Assembly (NCBI GenBank): GCA_963843285.1
Contig: CAWJJO010000022.1
Span: forward strand, 143,696-207,695
Length of the DNA stretch: 64,000 nt
Source: CAZDDB01 sp963843285
Lineage (GTDB): Bacteria > Acidobacteriota > HRBIN11 > JAKEFK01
Reading direction: 5' to 3'
How positions within the stretch are numbered: position 1 is the first letter of the stretch; every line of letters begins with the position of its first letter. Both the position numbers and the translations under genes were made by a program. Below the pieces are notes generated by a model. That model did no database searches and was not told the origin of the DNA. It was given only the letters and a program-made list of their open reading frames with translations. Shown here in pieces: positions 24,466 through 33,264 of the stretch.

Positions 24466-26100
24466 GTGCTGCGTTTTTCACAGATCTGCGAACAGATTTC
24501 CGCTACAACCAAAAAGCTGGAGAAGGAACGGATTCTTTCGGAGTATCTTCGCTCTCTGGATGATCCGGACCTTGCCACGGCTTGCATTTTCCTTTCCGGC
24601 TCCACGTTTGCGCTCAGAGATCAGCGGGTTACGAACGTCGGTTTCGCCGCCATCCGGGGTGCCCTTCTGGAAATCGCTCCCGAATCGGGGCCGGTCCTCG
24701 GGCCGTTGCTTCTAAAGACCGGAGACGCCGGAAGTGCGATCCAGGAACTTCTGAGTGAACATTCCAACGCGCCTGTTCTCTCCGTGAAAGACGTGTTGTC
24801 GTACTATGAACAGCTTACTACAGCGTCTTCCAATCAGCAGAAGAGATCGCTGACCGTTGAAATTCTACGCCGGGCAACTCCTCTGGAAGCAAAATACATC
24901 ATCAAAATCTTACTGGGAGGAATGAGAATCGGTTTGCAGGAGAGTCTTGTAGAATCCTCTATTGCAAAAGCCTTTGATCGACCGGCCTCACAAGTGCAGC
25001 TTGCGAATATGCTTCTGGGCGATATCGGCGAAACAGCCGTCCTGGCCAGGCATCATCGCCTGGAGGAGGCCAGGATGAGACTGCTACACCCGCTCAAACC
25101 GATGCTCGCCTCGCCCGAGGAAGACACGAACAAGATTCTGGAATATATGGAAGGGGAAGGTTTGGCAGAGGATAAATATGACGGAATCCGAGCGCACCTG
25201 CACAAGCTAGGGCCCGGCATCAAGATCTATTCCAGAGATCTCGATGACATCACCGGATCATTTCCTGATATTACTGCAGCCTTTCAGAACGTTCCCGAAG
25301 CGATTCTGATGGATGGTGAAATCGTTCCGTTTCGCGACGGAAGGATCCTGAGCTTTGGGGAGTTACAGACCCGGTTGGGACGAAGAGTTCCAGCGCGTGG
25401 GGCCTTGGAGGCCGTACCATGCCGCTACTTTGCATTTGACCTTGTCTTCCAGAATGATGAGCTTCTGATCCATGAACCGCTGAAGGCGCGTAGGGCAAGG
25501 CTCGGACAGATTCAACGAAAGTTTCCAATTGCTTTTTCCCTTGCGAACCAGCAAATTGTCCGATCCGCATCTGAGATCGAAGCTGCCTTTGAAGCATCAC
25601 GCGCGCGAAACAATGAAGGGTTGGTGATCAAGCATCCCGGTTCGCGCTACACTCCCGGCAAACGGGGCAAGACATGGCTGAAACTAAAGCGTGCCTCGAT
25701 CACACTTGATGTAGTGGTTACGGTAGCCGAGTACGGTCATGGCAAACGCAGAGGTTTGCTTTCCGACTATACCTTTGCGGTGAGGCAGGAGGACAAGCTG
25801 CTCAATATCGGCAAAGCGTATTCAGGAATCACAGATGCGGAGCTCAATCAACTCTCGGAGCTCTTCCATAAGATTTCACTTCGCAACGAAGGGTTTCGAC
25901 ATATCGTTCCCCCGCAGGTAGTTTTCGAAGTGACCTTCGACCGGATCAATCGCAGCAACCGGCATGAAAGCGGATTCGCGCTTCGGTTTCCACGGATCAA
26001 GCGGATTCGATGGGACAAATCACCGGAAGAGATCGATACTTTGGAAACCGTAGAGAATTTGTACCGCCGGCATTTTTCGCAGTCTTCTGAGCTATCATAG
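24466..26100 (+). CDS. ATP-dependent DNA ligase
   Basis: 544 residues, with a GTG start at 24466. The N-terminal DNA-binding domain (about 1-205) resembles that of archaeal/eukaryotic-type ligases. The nucleotidyltransferase domain carries the adenylated lysine in EDKYDGIR (Lys237), and the later motifs include 'LMDGEIVPF' (about 282-290), 'NEGLVIKHP' (about 382-390) and 'TWLKLKR' (about 400-406). An OB-fold follows to the C-terminus. It seals nicks using ATP, unlike the NAD-dependent LigA that bacteria need for replication, so it probably works in repair. No Ku or polymerase partner lies beside it. The next gene starts six bases after its stop. Confidence 0.93.
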   Translation: MLRFSQICEQISATTKKLEKERILSEYLRSLDDPDLATACIFLSGSTFALRDQRVTNVGFAAIRGALLEIAPESGPVLGPLLLKTGDAGSAIQELLSEHSNAPVLSVKDVLSYYEQLTTASSNQQKRSLTVEILRRATPLEAKYIIKILLGGMRIGLQESLVESSIAKAFDRPASQVQLANMLLGDIGETAVLARHHRLEEARMRLLHPLKPMLASPEEDTNKILEYMEGEGLAEDKYDGIRAHLHKLGPGIKIYSRDLDDITGSFPDITAAFQNVPEAILMDGEIVPFRDGRILSFGELQTRLGRRVPARGALEAVPCRYFAFDLVFQNDELLIHEPLKARRARLGQIQRKFPIAFSLANQQIVRSASEIEAAFEASRARNNEGLVIKHPGSRYTPGKRGKTWLKLKRASITLDVVVTVAEYGHGKRRGLLSDYTFAVRQEDKLLNIGKAYSGITDAELNQLSELFHKISLRNEGFRHIVPPQVVFEVTFDRINRSNRHESGFALRFPRIKRIRWDKSPEEIDTLETVENLYRRHFSQSSELS

Positions 26101-26105
26101 ATTTT

Positions 26106-26858
26106 ATGATTGATCGTGAGATTCAAGACACAGTTACAATTCTTCGCTTGAACCACGGAAAGGTGAACGCGATCGATTCCGAATTGCTTGAAGCGTTTTC
26201 CGCGGAACTGGATTCTGCGATGGGATCCGGCTGCAAAGCCCTCGTGCTGACCGGAGTGGGGAAGACGTTCTCCGCGGGCGTGGATCTTTTCAGGTTGCTG
26301 GAAGGAGGGGACGATTATGTCGATCGATTCCTTCCCCTGTTTAGAAACGTCCTGGAAAGATTCTTCTTGTTTCCCAAGCCGGTGATTGCAGCGATCAACG
26401 GCCATGCGATTGCGGGCGGTTGCGTCTTTTCCTCCGCCTGCGATTACAGGATCATGTCGCAAGGCACCATCGGAATCCCTGAGCTATTGGTTGGAGTTCC
26501 CTTTCCGCCATTAGCGTTGGAAGTGGTTCGTATGAGTGCTGCCCCCCAACATTTTCAGGAAATTGTCTATACCGCCCGCACTTATAGCGCGGAAGATGCA
26601 TTGAGAAGAGGGCTGGTAGACGAAGTGGTGGGCGAAGAATTACTCTTCCAACGGGCGTGTGAGGTTGCGGCGCATTTCGCCACGCTTCCACAGGAGCCGT
26701 TTGCGCTTACAAAGCGAGGTCTTCGCGTTCCTTCAGTCGAGCGCGCAAAGAGTGCGGAGCAAAATCGAGATATCCTGAGGCTCTGGCGTGCGCCGGAAAC
26801 ACACGCGATCATTCGTTCCTATCTCCAAAAGACTATCGGAAAGAATCGTCCGGATTGA
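26106..26858 (+). CDS. Enoyl-CoA hydratase/isomerase family protein
   Basis: 250 residues with the crotonase fold. The oxyanion-hole segments are 'FSAGVDLFRLL' (about 56-66) and 'AINGHAIAGGC' (about 96-106). It lacks an obvious pair of catalytic Glu residues in the second segment, where 'IGIPELLVGVPFPP' is found, so hydratase versus isomerase activity is uncertain. TATCAT (26093-26098) sits seven bases before the ATG, suggesting a leaderless or near-leaderless mRNA. It ends just before an alpha/beta hydrolase gene and is probably cotranscribed with it. Together they could act on CoA thioesters or fatty-acid derivatives. Confidence 0.88.
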   Translation: MIDREIQDTVTILRLNHGKVNAIDSELLEAFSAELDSAMGSGCKALVLTGVGKTFSAGVDLFRLLEGGDDYVDRFLPLFRNVLERFFLFPKPVIAAINGHAIAGGCVFSSACDYRIMSQGTIGIPELLVGVPFPPLALEVVRMSAAPQHFQEIVYTARTYSAEDALRRGLVDEVVGEELLFQRACEVAAHFATLPQEPFALTKRGLRVPSVERAKSAEQNRDILRLWRAPETHAIIRSYLQKTIGKNRPD

Positions 26859-26875
26859 ACTGCGCAGGACTTGGT

Positions 26876-27613
26876 ATGCGGGAGATTAAGATTCGGATTG
26901 AAACTCGGCTGGGAAATGCGCCAGTACTGGTATTGGAGCCGGAACACAGTGCCGGTACCGTGCTTGTCTATCCCGGTCTCAGCGCTTCCAAAGAGGTACA
27001 ACGAAAAGAGATGGGATGGCTGGCGGAGGCAGGATTTACGGCAGTTTGTATGGATGCGCCGCACCATGGAGAACGAGCGGATGGCTATCTGGAGGCGCTT
27101 TCATCGGCAGAACCAACGAATCAGCATTTTCTTGTAATGAAACTTGTTTTTGAGGCGATGCAGGAAATTCCAACAATCGTGGAGTACTGCAGTCAGAACT
27201 TTCCCGGGAATGCCGGCATCACTGGAATTTCATTCGGCGGATTCGTGGCTTACGGCGCCGCCGTTGTCGAACCGCGACTCAAAGCCGCAGTTCCGATACT
27301 CGGTTCTCCAGATTGGAATCTAATGGAAGGAGCGTTCAGCCCGGAAATGCGCGCTCTGACCGAACAAGCGCCCATACGATTTCCAGAAAGGTTTCCGCCT
27401 TGTGCTATCTTTGCCGCGAATGCAGGCAAAGATATCTTTGTGCCCCCGCAGGCTTCCAGAGATTTTTTTCCTGTCCTGCAGAACCACTATCATGCATACC
27501 CCGAGCGGCTGAGTTTCATCGAGTACCCTGAGTCGGAGCACATGATGCGCGACGAGGACTGGAATGATTTATGGGAAAAAGTGATCCAATGGTTTCACCG
27601 GTTTCTGGGTTAG
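26876..27613 (+). CDS. Alpha/beta hydrolase (esterase or thioesterase-like)
   Basis: 245 residues from the ATG at 26876; an upstream in-frame TTG overlaps the preceding stop and is less likely. The nucleophile elbow is 'GISFGG' near residue 120. A 'DAPHHGER' loop precedes it, and a C-terminal His lies in 'PESEHMM', about 20 residues from the end. These suggest a Ser-Asp/Glu-His triad as in dienelactone hydrolase and prolyl-oligopeptidase-like esterases. No signal peptide. Substrate unknown; co-location with an enoyl-CoA hydratase hints at acyl metabolism. Confidence 0.82.
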   Translation: MREIKIRIETRLGNAPVLVLEPEHSAGTVLVYPGLSASKEVQRKEMGWLAEAGFTAVCMDAPHHGERADGYLEALSSAEPTNQHFLVMKLVFEAMQEIPTIVEYCSQNFPGNAGITGISFGGFVAYGAAVVEPRLKAAVPILGSPDWNLMEGAFSPEMRALTEQAPIRFPERFPPCAIFAANAGKDIFVPPQASRDFFPVLQNHYHAYPERLSFIEYPESEHMMRDEDWNDLWEKVIQWFHRFLG

Positions 27614-27710
27614 CAGTTAACGCCGGCGTCTCGCAGGCATCTGGAATTTCACCGATGCAGGCCGGATGCTGGCTGGAAGCCTGCGCTCCATAATGCCTGC
27701 GCTCCAAGGG

Positions 27711-28817
27711 CTAGTCGCCGAAGGAGATGCCGAGAGATCTTGCCGTGATAATAGTATCGCAATCCAGAGGAACGCATTTCATTGTTTTGATCGCTTCGAT
27801 GATTGGAATTGCTTTCACATTTGGCGGATCCAGACCCACCATCACGTTACAAATTCCTTGCTGCAGACAGCGCACCGCAGCAGCGCCAAAACGAAGAGCC
27901 AGAAGCCGGTCGAAGGTGGTTGGGCTTCCGCCTCGTTGCAGATGTCCCAGAACAATAGAACGGGTTTCTTTGCCCGTTCGGGTTCCAACTTCTTTTGCAA
28001 CACTCTCTGCGATGCCTCCCAGTTGAACTTCACGACCCAGTTCTTTTGGGCCACGTGTCAGTATTTCCTTTCCTTTCGGGTGAGCCCCTTCCGCGCACAC
28101 AATGATGGCAAAATGCCTTCCGGCGCGTTCGCGTTCGTAGATTTTTTCGCAGACTTTCTCGATTTCAAAAGGTATCTCCGGGATTAAGATCACATCTGCG
28201 GAACCGGAAACACCCGAGTTCAACGCGATCCACCCGGCGTACCGCCCCATGACTTCAACAACCATCACTCGTTCATGAGATTCTGCAGTGGAATGGATTT
28301 TATCGATCGCCTCTGTAGCGGTGGTGACAGCCGTATCAAAACCAAAGGTGATCACAGTTCCGGCAAGATCGTTATCAATGGTCTTAGGAACACCGATGAT
28401 CGGGATCCCTTTTTCAATGAACTTCTGCGCAATGGTCAGGGATCCGTCTCCGCCGATGCAGATCAACGCATCGAGCTGCAGTTTGTGGAAGTTTGAAACT
28501 ACCTGATCGGAAATATCCACGATCTTGACTTCTCCGTTTGTCTTCAGTGGATACTCAAACGGATTTCCGCGATTCGCAGTTCCGAGAATTGTTCCGCCCA
28601 GATGGGTGATGCCGCGAACCGTGTCTATGGTCATTTGGAATGTCTGATCAAGATCGACCAGCCCGCGGTATCCATGGCGGATTCCGTAGACTTCCCATCC
28701 CAGGCGAAGCGCTGAAAGCGTCGCTGCCCGAATTACCGCGTTCAACCCGGGAGCATCGCCTCCTCCGGTATTGATCGCGATTCTCCGGATCGAGGAAGGA
28801 TCAATCCGGTCTGTCAT
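27711..28817 (-). CDS. pfkA: 6-phosphofructokinase, group III ATP-type
   Basis: 368 residues. Phosphorylates fructose 6-phosphate in glycolysis. The ATP site has GGDGS (122-126) and the catalytic loop PKTIDND (144-150). Gly after GGD marks ATP-dependent enzymes (PPi enzymes have Asp). Lys in place of Gly in 'PKTIDND' is otherwise typical of PPi-dependent enzymes. This Gly/Lys mix is known from group III ATP-PFKs of actinomycetes, so ATP is the likelier donor. Other family motifs are 'VEVMGRYAGWIA' (about 196-207) and 'LGHLQRGGSPTTFDR'. The 97 bases behind it (27614-27710) hold only degenerate GC-rich repeats and no gene. It is convergent with the hydrolase gene. Confidence 0.93.
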   Translation of the reverse strand: MTDRIDPSSIRRIAINTGGGDAPGLNAVIRAATLSALRLGWEVYGIRHGYRGLVDLDQTFQMTIDTVRGITHLGGTILGTANRGNPFEYPLKTNGEVKIVDISDQVVSNFHKLQLDALICIGGDGSLTIAQKFIEKGIPIIGVPKTIDNDLAGTVITFGFDTAVTTATEAIDKIHSTAESHERVMVVEVMGRYAGWIALNSGVSGSADVILIPEIPFEIEKVCEKIYERERAGRHFAIIVCAEGAHPKGKEILTRGPKELGREVQLGGIAESVAKEVGTRTGKETRSIVLGHLQRGGSPTTFDRLLALRFGAAAVRCLQQGICNVMVGLDPPNVKAIPIIEAIKTMKCVPLDCDTIITARSLGISFGD

Positions 28818-28879
28818 CTTATTTTGTAATTATAGGGCCCGCGTAAGAATCTTCCTAACCGATCGTGAAAATTCACTTC

Positions 28880-28885
28880 TATAAT
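28880..28885 (+). promoter_or_regulatory. -10 box directly before the propeller gene
   Basis: A perfect TATAAT ends five bases before the ATG at 28891. Transcription would begin at or next to the start codon, so the mRNA is probably leaderless. No convincing -35 is present. Confidence 0.5.
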
Positions 28886-28890
28886 AAGCT

Positions 28891-31073
28891 ATGCCTATGC
28901 GGGCATTCTTGATCCTTTTGTTTTTCGCCGTGCAAGCCTTCGCTTTGGATCCCGGTGTAGCTGTGTCCCAGTATCCAGATGACGTTTGGCACGCGGGGAA
29001 CGGGCTTCTCTCCGATTCGATCCGTTCGGTGGTTCAAACGAAGGACGGTTATCTCTGGCTGGGAACTTCTGCGGGATTGAACCGTTTTGATGGAACGAAT
29101 TTTGAATCGTTTGACAAGAATACTGTTCGCGAGATGAGCGTCGACAGCATTACTTCACTACTTGAAGATCGCGACGGTAGTCTCTGGATTGGTACGGCAG
29201 GTGGAGGACTTCTGAACCTCAAAGACCAGCGATTTATGGCCGTTACAACTTCAGACGGACTTCCGGACAACTACATCACGGCTCTGGCACAGGATGAAGA
29301 AGGAACCCTCTGGGTAGGCACACGGACAGAATTGGCGATCTTAAAGAATGGTGAGTTCCTGCACATGGCGCTTACTCAGGTAATTGCACTATTTGCCGAT
29401 TCCGCATCAGTTTGGATCGGAACCGAAAATGGAATCCATGTCGCCAACGGTTCCAAAATTGTGGACTACCCGGCAAATGCCGTGACTGCGATTCACAAAA
29501 CCAGGAAGGGTGAACTTCTGTTGGGCGTTCGTAATCGCGGATTGTGCATACTTCAAGACGGTCAGATCGTCACCGTCTTGAATACCACGGAAGGAATCAC
29601 TTCTATTTTGCAAGACCGCGACCGAAACCTCTGGGTGGGGACTGTGCACGGTATTCAACGCTTTCGGGATGGGACTTTGCAACCGCATCGCGATCTTGAT
29701 ATTCCTGTTACGGCTCTTCTGGAGGACAAGGAAGGCAGTGTGTTTGTTGCAACATCATACGGTGGATTGCATCGCCTCCGGCCCACAGCTTTTGTTTCCC
29801 TCATTTATGATGATGGGCTGTTGGATAATCGGACGTGGAGCGTTCTTCAAGACAGGGCCGGCGAAGTCTGGATCGGCACAGATTCCGGAGTCAGCAGGTG
29901 GAAAGAAAATGCTTTCATCAACTATCCAATTTCCGGACCGGTCAAAGCACTGGCAATAGATGGGAACGGAGTTTTGTGGATCGCAACGCCTGATGGAATC
30001 ATGCGCTGGAATGGAAATATGTTCAAAATCGTGATTCCAACAATTTCCGCGACTTCGATCCAGGCTGGTCCTCACGATGGACTGTGGATTGGAGCAAAGG
30101 ATGGATTGTATGTGTACGAAAGCGGGAAATTGGAAAAGAAGGGACTGGACGGAATTACAACTCTCTATCGGGACAGCAAGTCGAATCTATGGATCGGCAC
30201 CGAAGCCGGGCTGAGGCGATGGAATGATTCCGGGGCTGAACCCTGGCTGATTGAAGATCCGATCCTTTGCATTCAGGAAGACAGGCATGGAGATCTGTGG
30301 GTCGGTTCCAGCCGGGGCGTCCATTGCATTCACAACCGCAAGATCACAACTTACACAGCGCAAAATGGACTTCCCGATGATTTTGTGTTTTCAATTCTGG
30401 AAGATCGGGCCGGAAATCTATGGATGAGCAGTCGTAAAGGAGTCTTTCGCATGGAGCGAAACTCTGATGGAATCGATTGGGGTTCGGTACGACCGCACAA
30501 ATGGTCTCGGGAGCAGCGAATGCGCCGATGGAAAACCGTCAGGCTGGGAAACGTCAGACGGCAAGTTCTGGTTTGCTACGGTTCGTGGGGTGGGAATCAT
30601 TGATCCCAATTGCTTTTATACGAATCGCCTTCCTCCACCTGTTGCTGTTACATTCGTGAGCGTGGATCGAGTGCCCGTGCGAAATATTCATGACCCCGAT
30701 CTAAGGTTTCCTGCCGGATCTTCACGCGTTGAAATATATTACACAGGCATCAGTTTTCTTCCCTCGGTGAGGTTTCGCTATGTACTACAGGGGTTTGATC
30801 ACTTCTGGGACTGAACGCAGCAGGACGGAACACCACGTACACAAATCTACCTCCAGGCAAGTATCGCTTCAAGGTCCTGGCACGCAATGGGGACGGCGTC
30901 TGGAACATTGAAGGAAAGGTGTAGCCTTTGAAATCCCACCGGCGACCCTAACTTTCCACCCATCGTCATATTCCGGCTTTGTACTCGCCGCTGTTGTGGG
31001 CTTTGTTGCAGGATGGCTCGTAAAACGGCGCAGAGTGTCGGGAACAGTAAAGCGCAGGGAAAAGATCGGATAA
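28891..31073 (+). pseudogene. Two-component-regulator-type propeller protein, broken by three frameshifts
   Basis: A signal peptide (about 1-19) is followed by some fourteen 'reg_prop' beta-propeller repeats of about 40 residues ('LWIGT..GL.R..'), as in the periplasmic sensors of hybrid two-component systems. The first frame runs to 30603, but the expected continuation moves to another frame near 30465 ('YGTSDG'-like region, 'WETSDGKFWFATVRG', Y_Y_Y domain), again near 30810 ('TYTNLPPGKYRFKVLARNGDGVW'), and once more near 30915, ending with a membrane helix ('GFVLAAVVGFVAGWLVKRRR') at 31073. No kinase, GGDEF or DNA-binding domain follows the helix, so even when restored it is a short form. 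Flanking protein sequence is well kept, so these could be consensus errors rather than decay. Confidence 0.8.
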
Positions 31074-31091
31074 TTGGAATCGTCTGAAAAA

Positions 31092-32001
31092 ATGCCGGAA
31101 TTACCAGACATCGTCGTTTATATCGAAGCGTTGGAGAAGCGGATTCTCGGCGAAACGCTCGAAGCAGTCCGCATCGTAAGTCCTTTTCTACTCCGTACAG
31201 CCACGCCGCGCCGTGAGCAGTGCTGCTGGGAAAAAGGTCCTGCACCTCCGCAGAATTGGAAAACGCATTTGCATCGGCCTCGAAAACGATCTTTGGCTGG
31301 TGTTGCATTTGATGATCGCCGGGCGCTTGCACTGGCGCGAGCGCGGAGCGGAGATTTCGCCACGTCACAATTTCGCCGCATTTGATTTTCCCACGGGGAC
31401 TCTTCTTTGGAGTGAAGCGGGTTCTAAGAAGCGTGCCTCGCTTCACGTGGTCGCGGGAGAAGCCGGCCTTCGTCGCACTGGATCCAGGTGGGCTGGAGGT
31501 CCTGGAGTGCAATTTCGAGGAGTTTGCAAAGGTTCTTCGATCAGCAAATCATACGCTCAAGCGTGCACTCACCGATCCTCGATTGTTCAGCGGCATCGGC
31601 AATGCCTATTCCGATGAGATCTTGTTCGAGGCAAGGCTCTCCCCTATCGCAATGACGCAAAAGCTCACTGATGAGGAAATCCATCGATTGTTCCAGGCCG
31701 TGCGAGATGACGCTCACCCAGCTGGATGGATCGGCTTCGCGAGCAATACCGGGACAAATTTCCGGAAAAAGTGACCGCCTTTCGCCCGGAAATGGCGGTT
31801 CATGGCCGCTTCAAACAACTTTGCCCGCGATGCAACACTCCGATCCAGCGCATTCGCTACGCTTCCAACGAGACAAACTATTGTCCCTCTTGCCAGACCG
31901 GAGGCCGGCTTCTCGCTGATCGCGCTTTCTCGCGCCTTTTAAAAGAAGATTGGCCAAAATCGATCGAAGAACTCGAGCTTCGCCGCGCGAAACAAAAGTG
32001 A
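31092..32001 (+). pseudogene. Fpg/Nei-family DNA glycosylase with about four frameshifts
   Basis: Starts 'MPELPDIVVYIEALEKRILG': Pro2 and Glu3 are the catalytic residues of formamidopyrimidine-DNA glycosylases, which cut out oxidised bases. Homology continues through four frame changes: near 31205 ('AAGKKVLHLRRIGKRI'), near 31465 ('ALDPGGLEVLE', 'LFSGIGNAYSDEILF'), near 31706 and near 31722. It ends with an intact zinc finger (CPRC, then CPSC) and 'LLADRAFSRLLKEDWP' at 32001. Restored length is close to 300 residues, normal for the family. All key residues survive, which argues for base-calling or assembly errors or very recent inactivation. Confidence 0.82.
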
Positions 32002-32120
32002 GCATCAAATTCCGGTGAGCCGGCGGTCTTTTGCAATTTTTTGCAGCCACATGTATCTTCGTTAGAAGCGGGTAGTATCTTGCTCCTCCAGGATGCCGGC
32101 AACGAATTCGGAGGTGTGGA

Positions 32121-32471
32121 ATGCGGTTCAAGAAATTTTCATTTGGTTCGATTCAAATTGATGACGTCCTTTATGACCATGACGTATTGATTGATCGGGG
32201 AAAGATCAGTAAACGCAAGAAAAAGCCGTCCAAAAAATTCCGGGACGACTTTGGACATACTCCTTTATCGTTGGAAGAGCAGATCCCCTGGAGATGCCGG
32301 CGTCTGGTGGTTGGCACGGGGGCCAATGGAAGATTACCGGTAATGGAAGAAGTCAAACAGGAAGCGACGCGCCGCAATGTGGAATTAGTCGTTGTTGAGA
32401 CGGTGAAAGCGATCGACCTGCTGAATCAGCAGATTGACGATACGAATGCCATTCTTCACGTTACCTGCTGA
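32121..32471 (+). CDS. Mth938-domain (DUF498) protein
   Basis: 116 residues. 'DFGHTPLSLEEQIPWRC', 'VVGTGANGRLPV' and the C-terminal 'AILHVTC' are the hallmarks of the Mth938/NDUFAF3-like fold. Its bacterial function is not established; the eukaryotic relative helps assemble complex I. A good ribosome-binding site (GGAGG) lies eight bases ahead of the ATG. It stands alone, convergent with a small secreted protein gene. Confidence 0.88.
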   Translation: MRFKKFSFGSIQIDDVLYDHDVLIDRGKISKRKKKPSKKFRDDFGHTPLSLEEQIPWRCRRLVVGTGANGRLPVMEEVKQEATRRNVELVVVETVKAIDLLNQQIDDTNAILHVTC

Positions 32472-32505
32472 AAGTCTCAGGGAGCGTTTCAGTCTGGAAA
32501 GAAGC

Positions 32506-32523
32506 GGGGGAGAGACTTCCCCC
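32506..32523. terminator. Weak G/C hairpin between convergent genes
   Basis: GGGGG (32506-32510), an 8-base loop and CCCCC (32519-32523) lie in the 77-base gap between two convergent stop codons. There is no T-run, so this is a low-certainty terminator. Confidence 0.35.
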
Positions 32524-32548
32524 CCTCGCCAGGAGCTACAATGATCTC

Positions 32549-33049
32549 TTAATACTCACCTTCTCCTTGCCAGTCGCAGGTGTTTCCAGTTGCTGTGCCG
32601 CTGCATGTATAGGTGCCACCACCCTTGATGTTCTTAAATTTTCCGGTACCTCCGGTCCATTCAAATTTTCCTTCAAAAGACATCTTTCCATCGCCTGCAG
32701 CCTTTTGTGTTCCCCAGTACTTGAAGAAGGTTTGATCTCCCGCCTGGTGTTTGTGATAGCCGTATCCGACATGCGTCCCGTTTTCTCCATGCTGATCCAT
32801 TTGTTGATAATCGACCATCATGACTTCATTCCATGCTGGGTTTGAGCTCGTTGTTTTGGACATCGCCACAGTTTGCATCATCATGTGACCGGGGGAATCA
32901 CCAGGATCGACTGTGTTCTGAGAAATGACCCTTTCAGTCTTATTGCTTCCTGTCATCTTCACTTTCTCCGCGCTGGCGAAAGAAATGAAGCACATAACAA
33001 GAATCGCTACGGTAATACTCAAGACACCTACTTGTGAAACTCGCTTCAT
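32549..33049 (-). CDS. Small secreted protein of unknown function
   Basis: 166 residues from the ATG at 33049, chosen because AAGGAGG stands six to seven bases upstream; a longer ORF start at 33109 has none. Signal peptide about 1-27. The mature part is Gly/Thr/Lys-rich with alternating beta-like segments, a Met-rich stretch ('GHMMMQTVAMS') and one Cys pair near the C-terminus ('TYTCSGTATGNTCDW'), which could form a disulfide. It may be a small beta-barrel of lipocalin-like type, but I do not recognise the family. It has its own strong promoter and a hairpin in its leader. Confidence 0.75.
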   Translation of the reverse strand: MKRVSQVGVLSITVAILVMCFISFASAEKVKMTGSNKTERVISQNTVDPGDSPGHMMMQTVAMSKTTSSNPAWNEVMMVDYQQMDQHGENGTHVGYGYHKHQAGDQTFFKYWGTQKAAGDGKMSFEGKFEWTGGTGKFKNIKGGGTYTCSGTATGNTCDWQGEGEY

Positions 33050-33071
33050 GTACTCCTCCTTGAAATGAAAA

Positions 33072-33092
33072 ACAGTCGATTTTCCCGACTGT
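33072..33092 (-). promoter_or_regulatory. Hairpin in the leader of the secreted-protein gene
   Basis: A 7-bp perfect stem (33072-33078 with 33086-33092) with a 7-base loop lies inside the roughly 95-base leader of the gene at 33049. In the sense of that mRNA it is followed by TTTTC and then the Shine-Dalgarno. It could act as an attenuator or stability element. On the plus strand it is followed by six T residues and could instead stop plus-strand transcription. Confidence 0.45.
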
Positions 33093-33150
33093 GATTTTTT
33101 TGATTCCAATTGGCAGAATGTATTCTGTTTGACGACTATCAGTCAGAATC

Positions 33151-33178
33151 ATTATATCTTGTATGGGCAACATCTCAA
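33151..33178 (-). promoter_or_regulatory. Sigma-70-type promoter of the secreted-protein gene
   Basis: On the minus strand: TTGAGA (33178-33173), a 16-base spacer and a perfect TATAAT (33156-33151). Transcription would start near 33144. Confidence 0.7.
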
Positions 33179-33230
33179 CTGGAGGATTCCAGATAGGCGA
33201 CGGCCGGTCCGCCCGTCCCCGATATTCTTC

Positions 33231-33258
33231 TTGTACAAAATCTGAAATCGTTTAGAAT
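33231..33258 (+). promoter_or_regulatory. Sigma-70-type promoter of the giant kinase gene, probably leaderless
   Basis: TTGTAC (33231-33236), a 16-base spacer and TAGAAT (33253-33258), with the ATG at 33265 only six bases further. The predicted transcript starts at or next to the A of the ATG, and no Shine-Dalgarno is present. Confidence 0.6.
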
Positions 33259-33264
33259 CTACCG

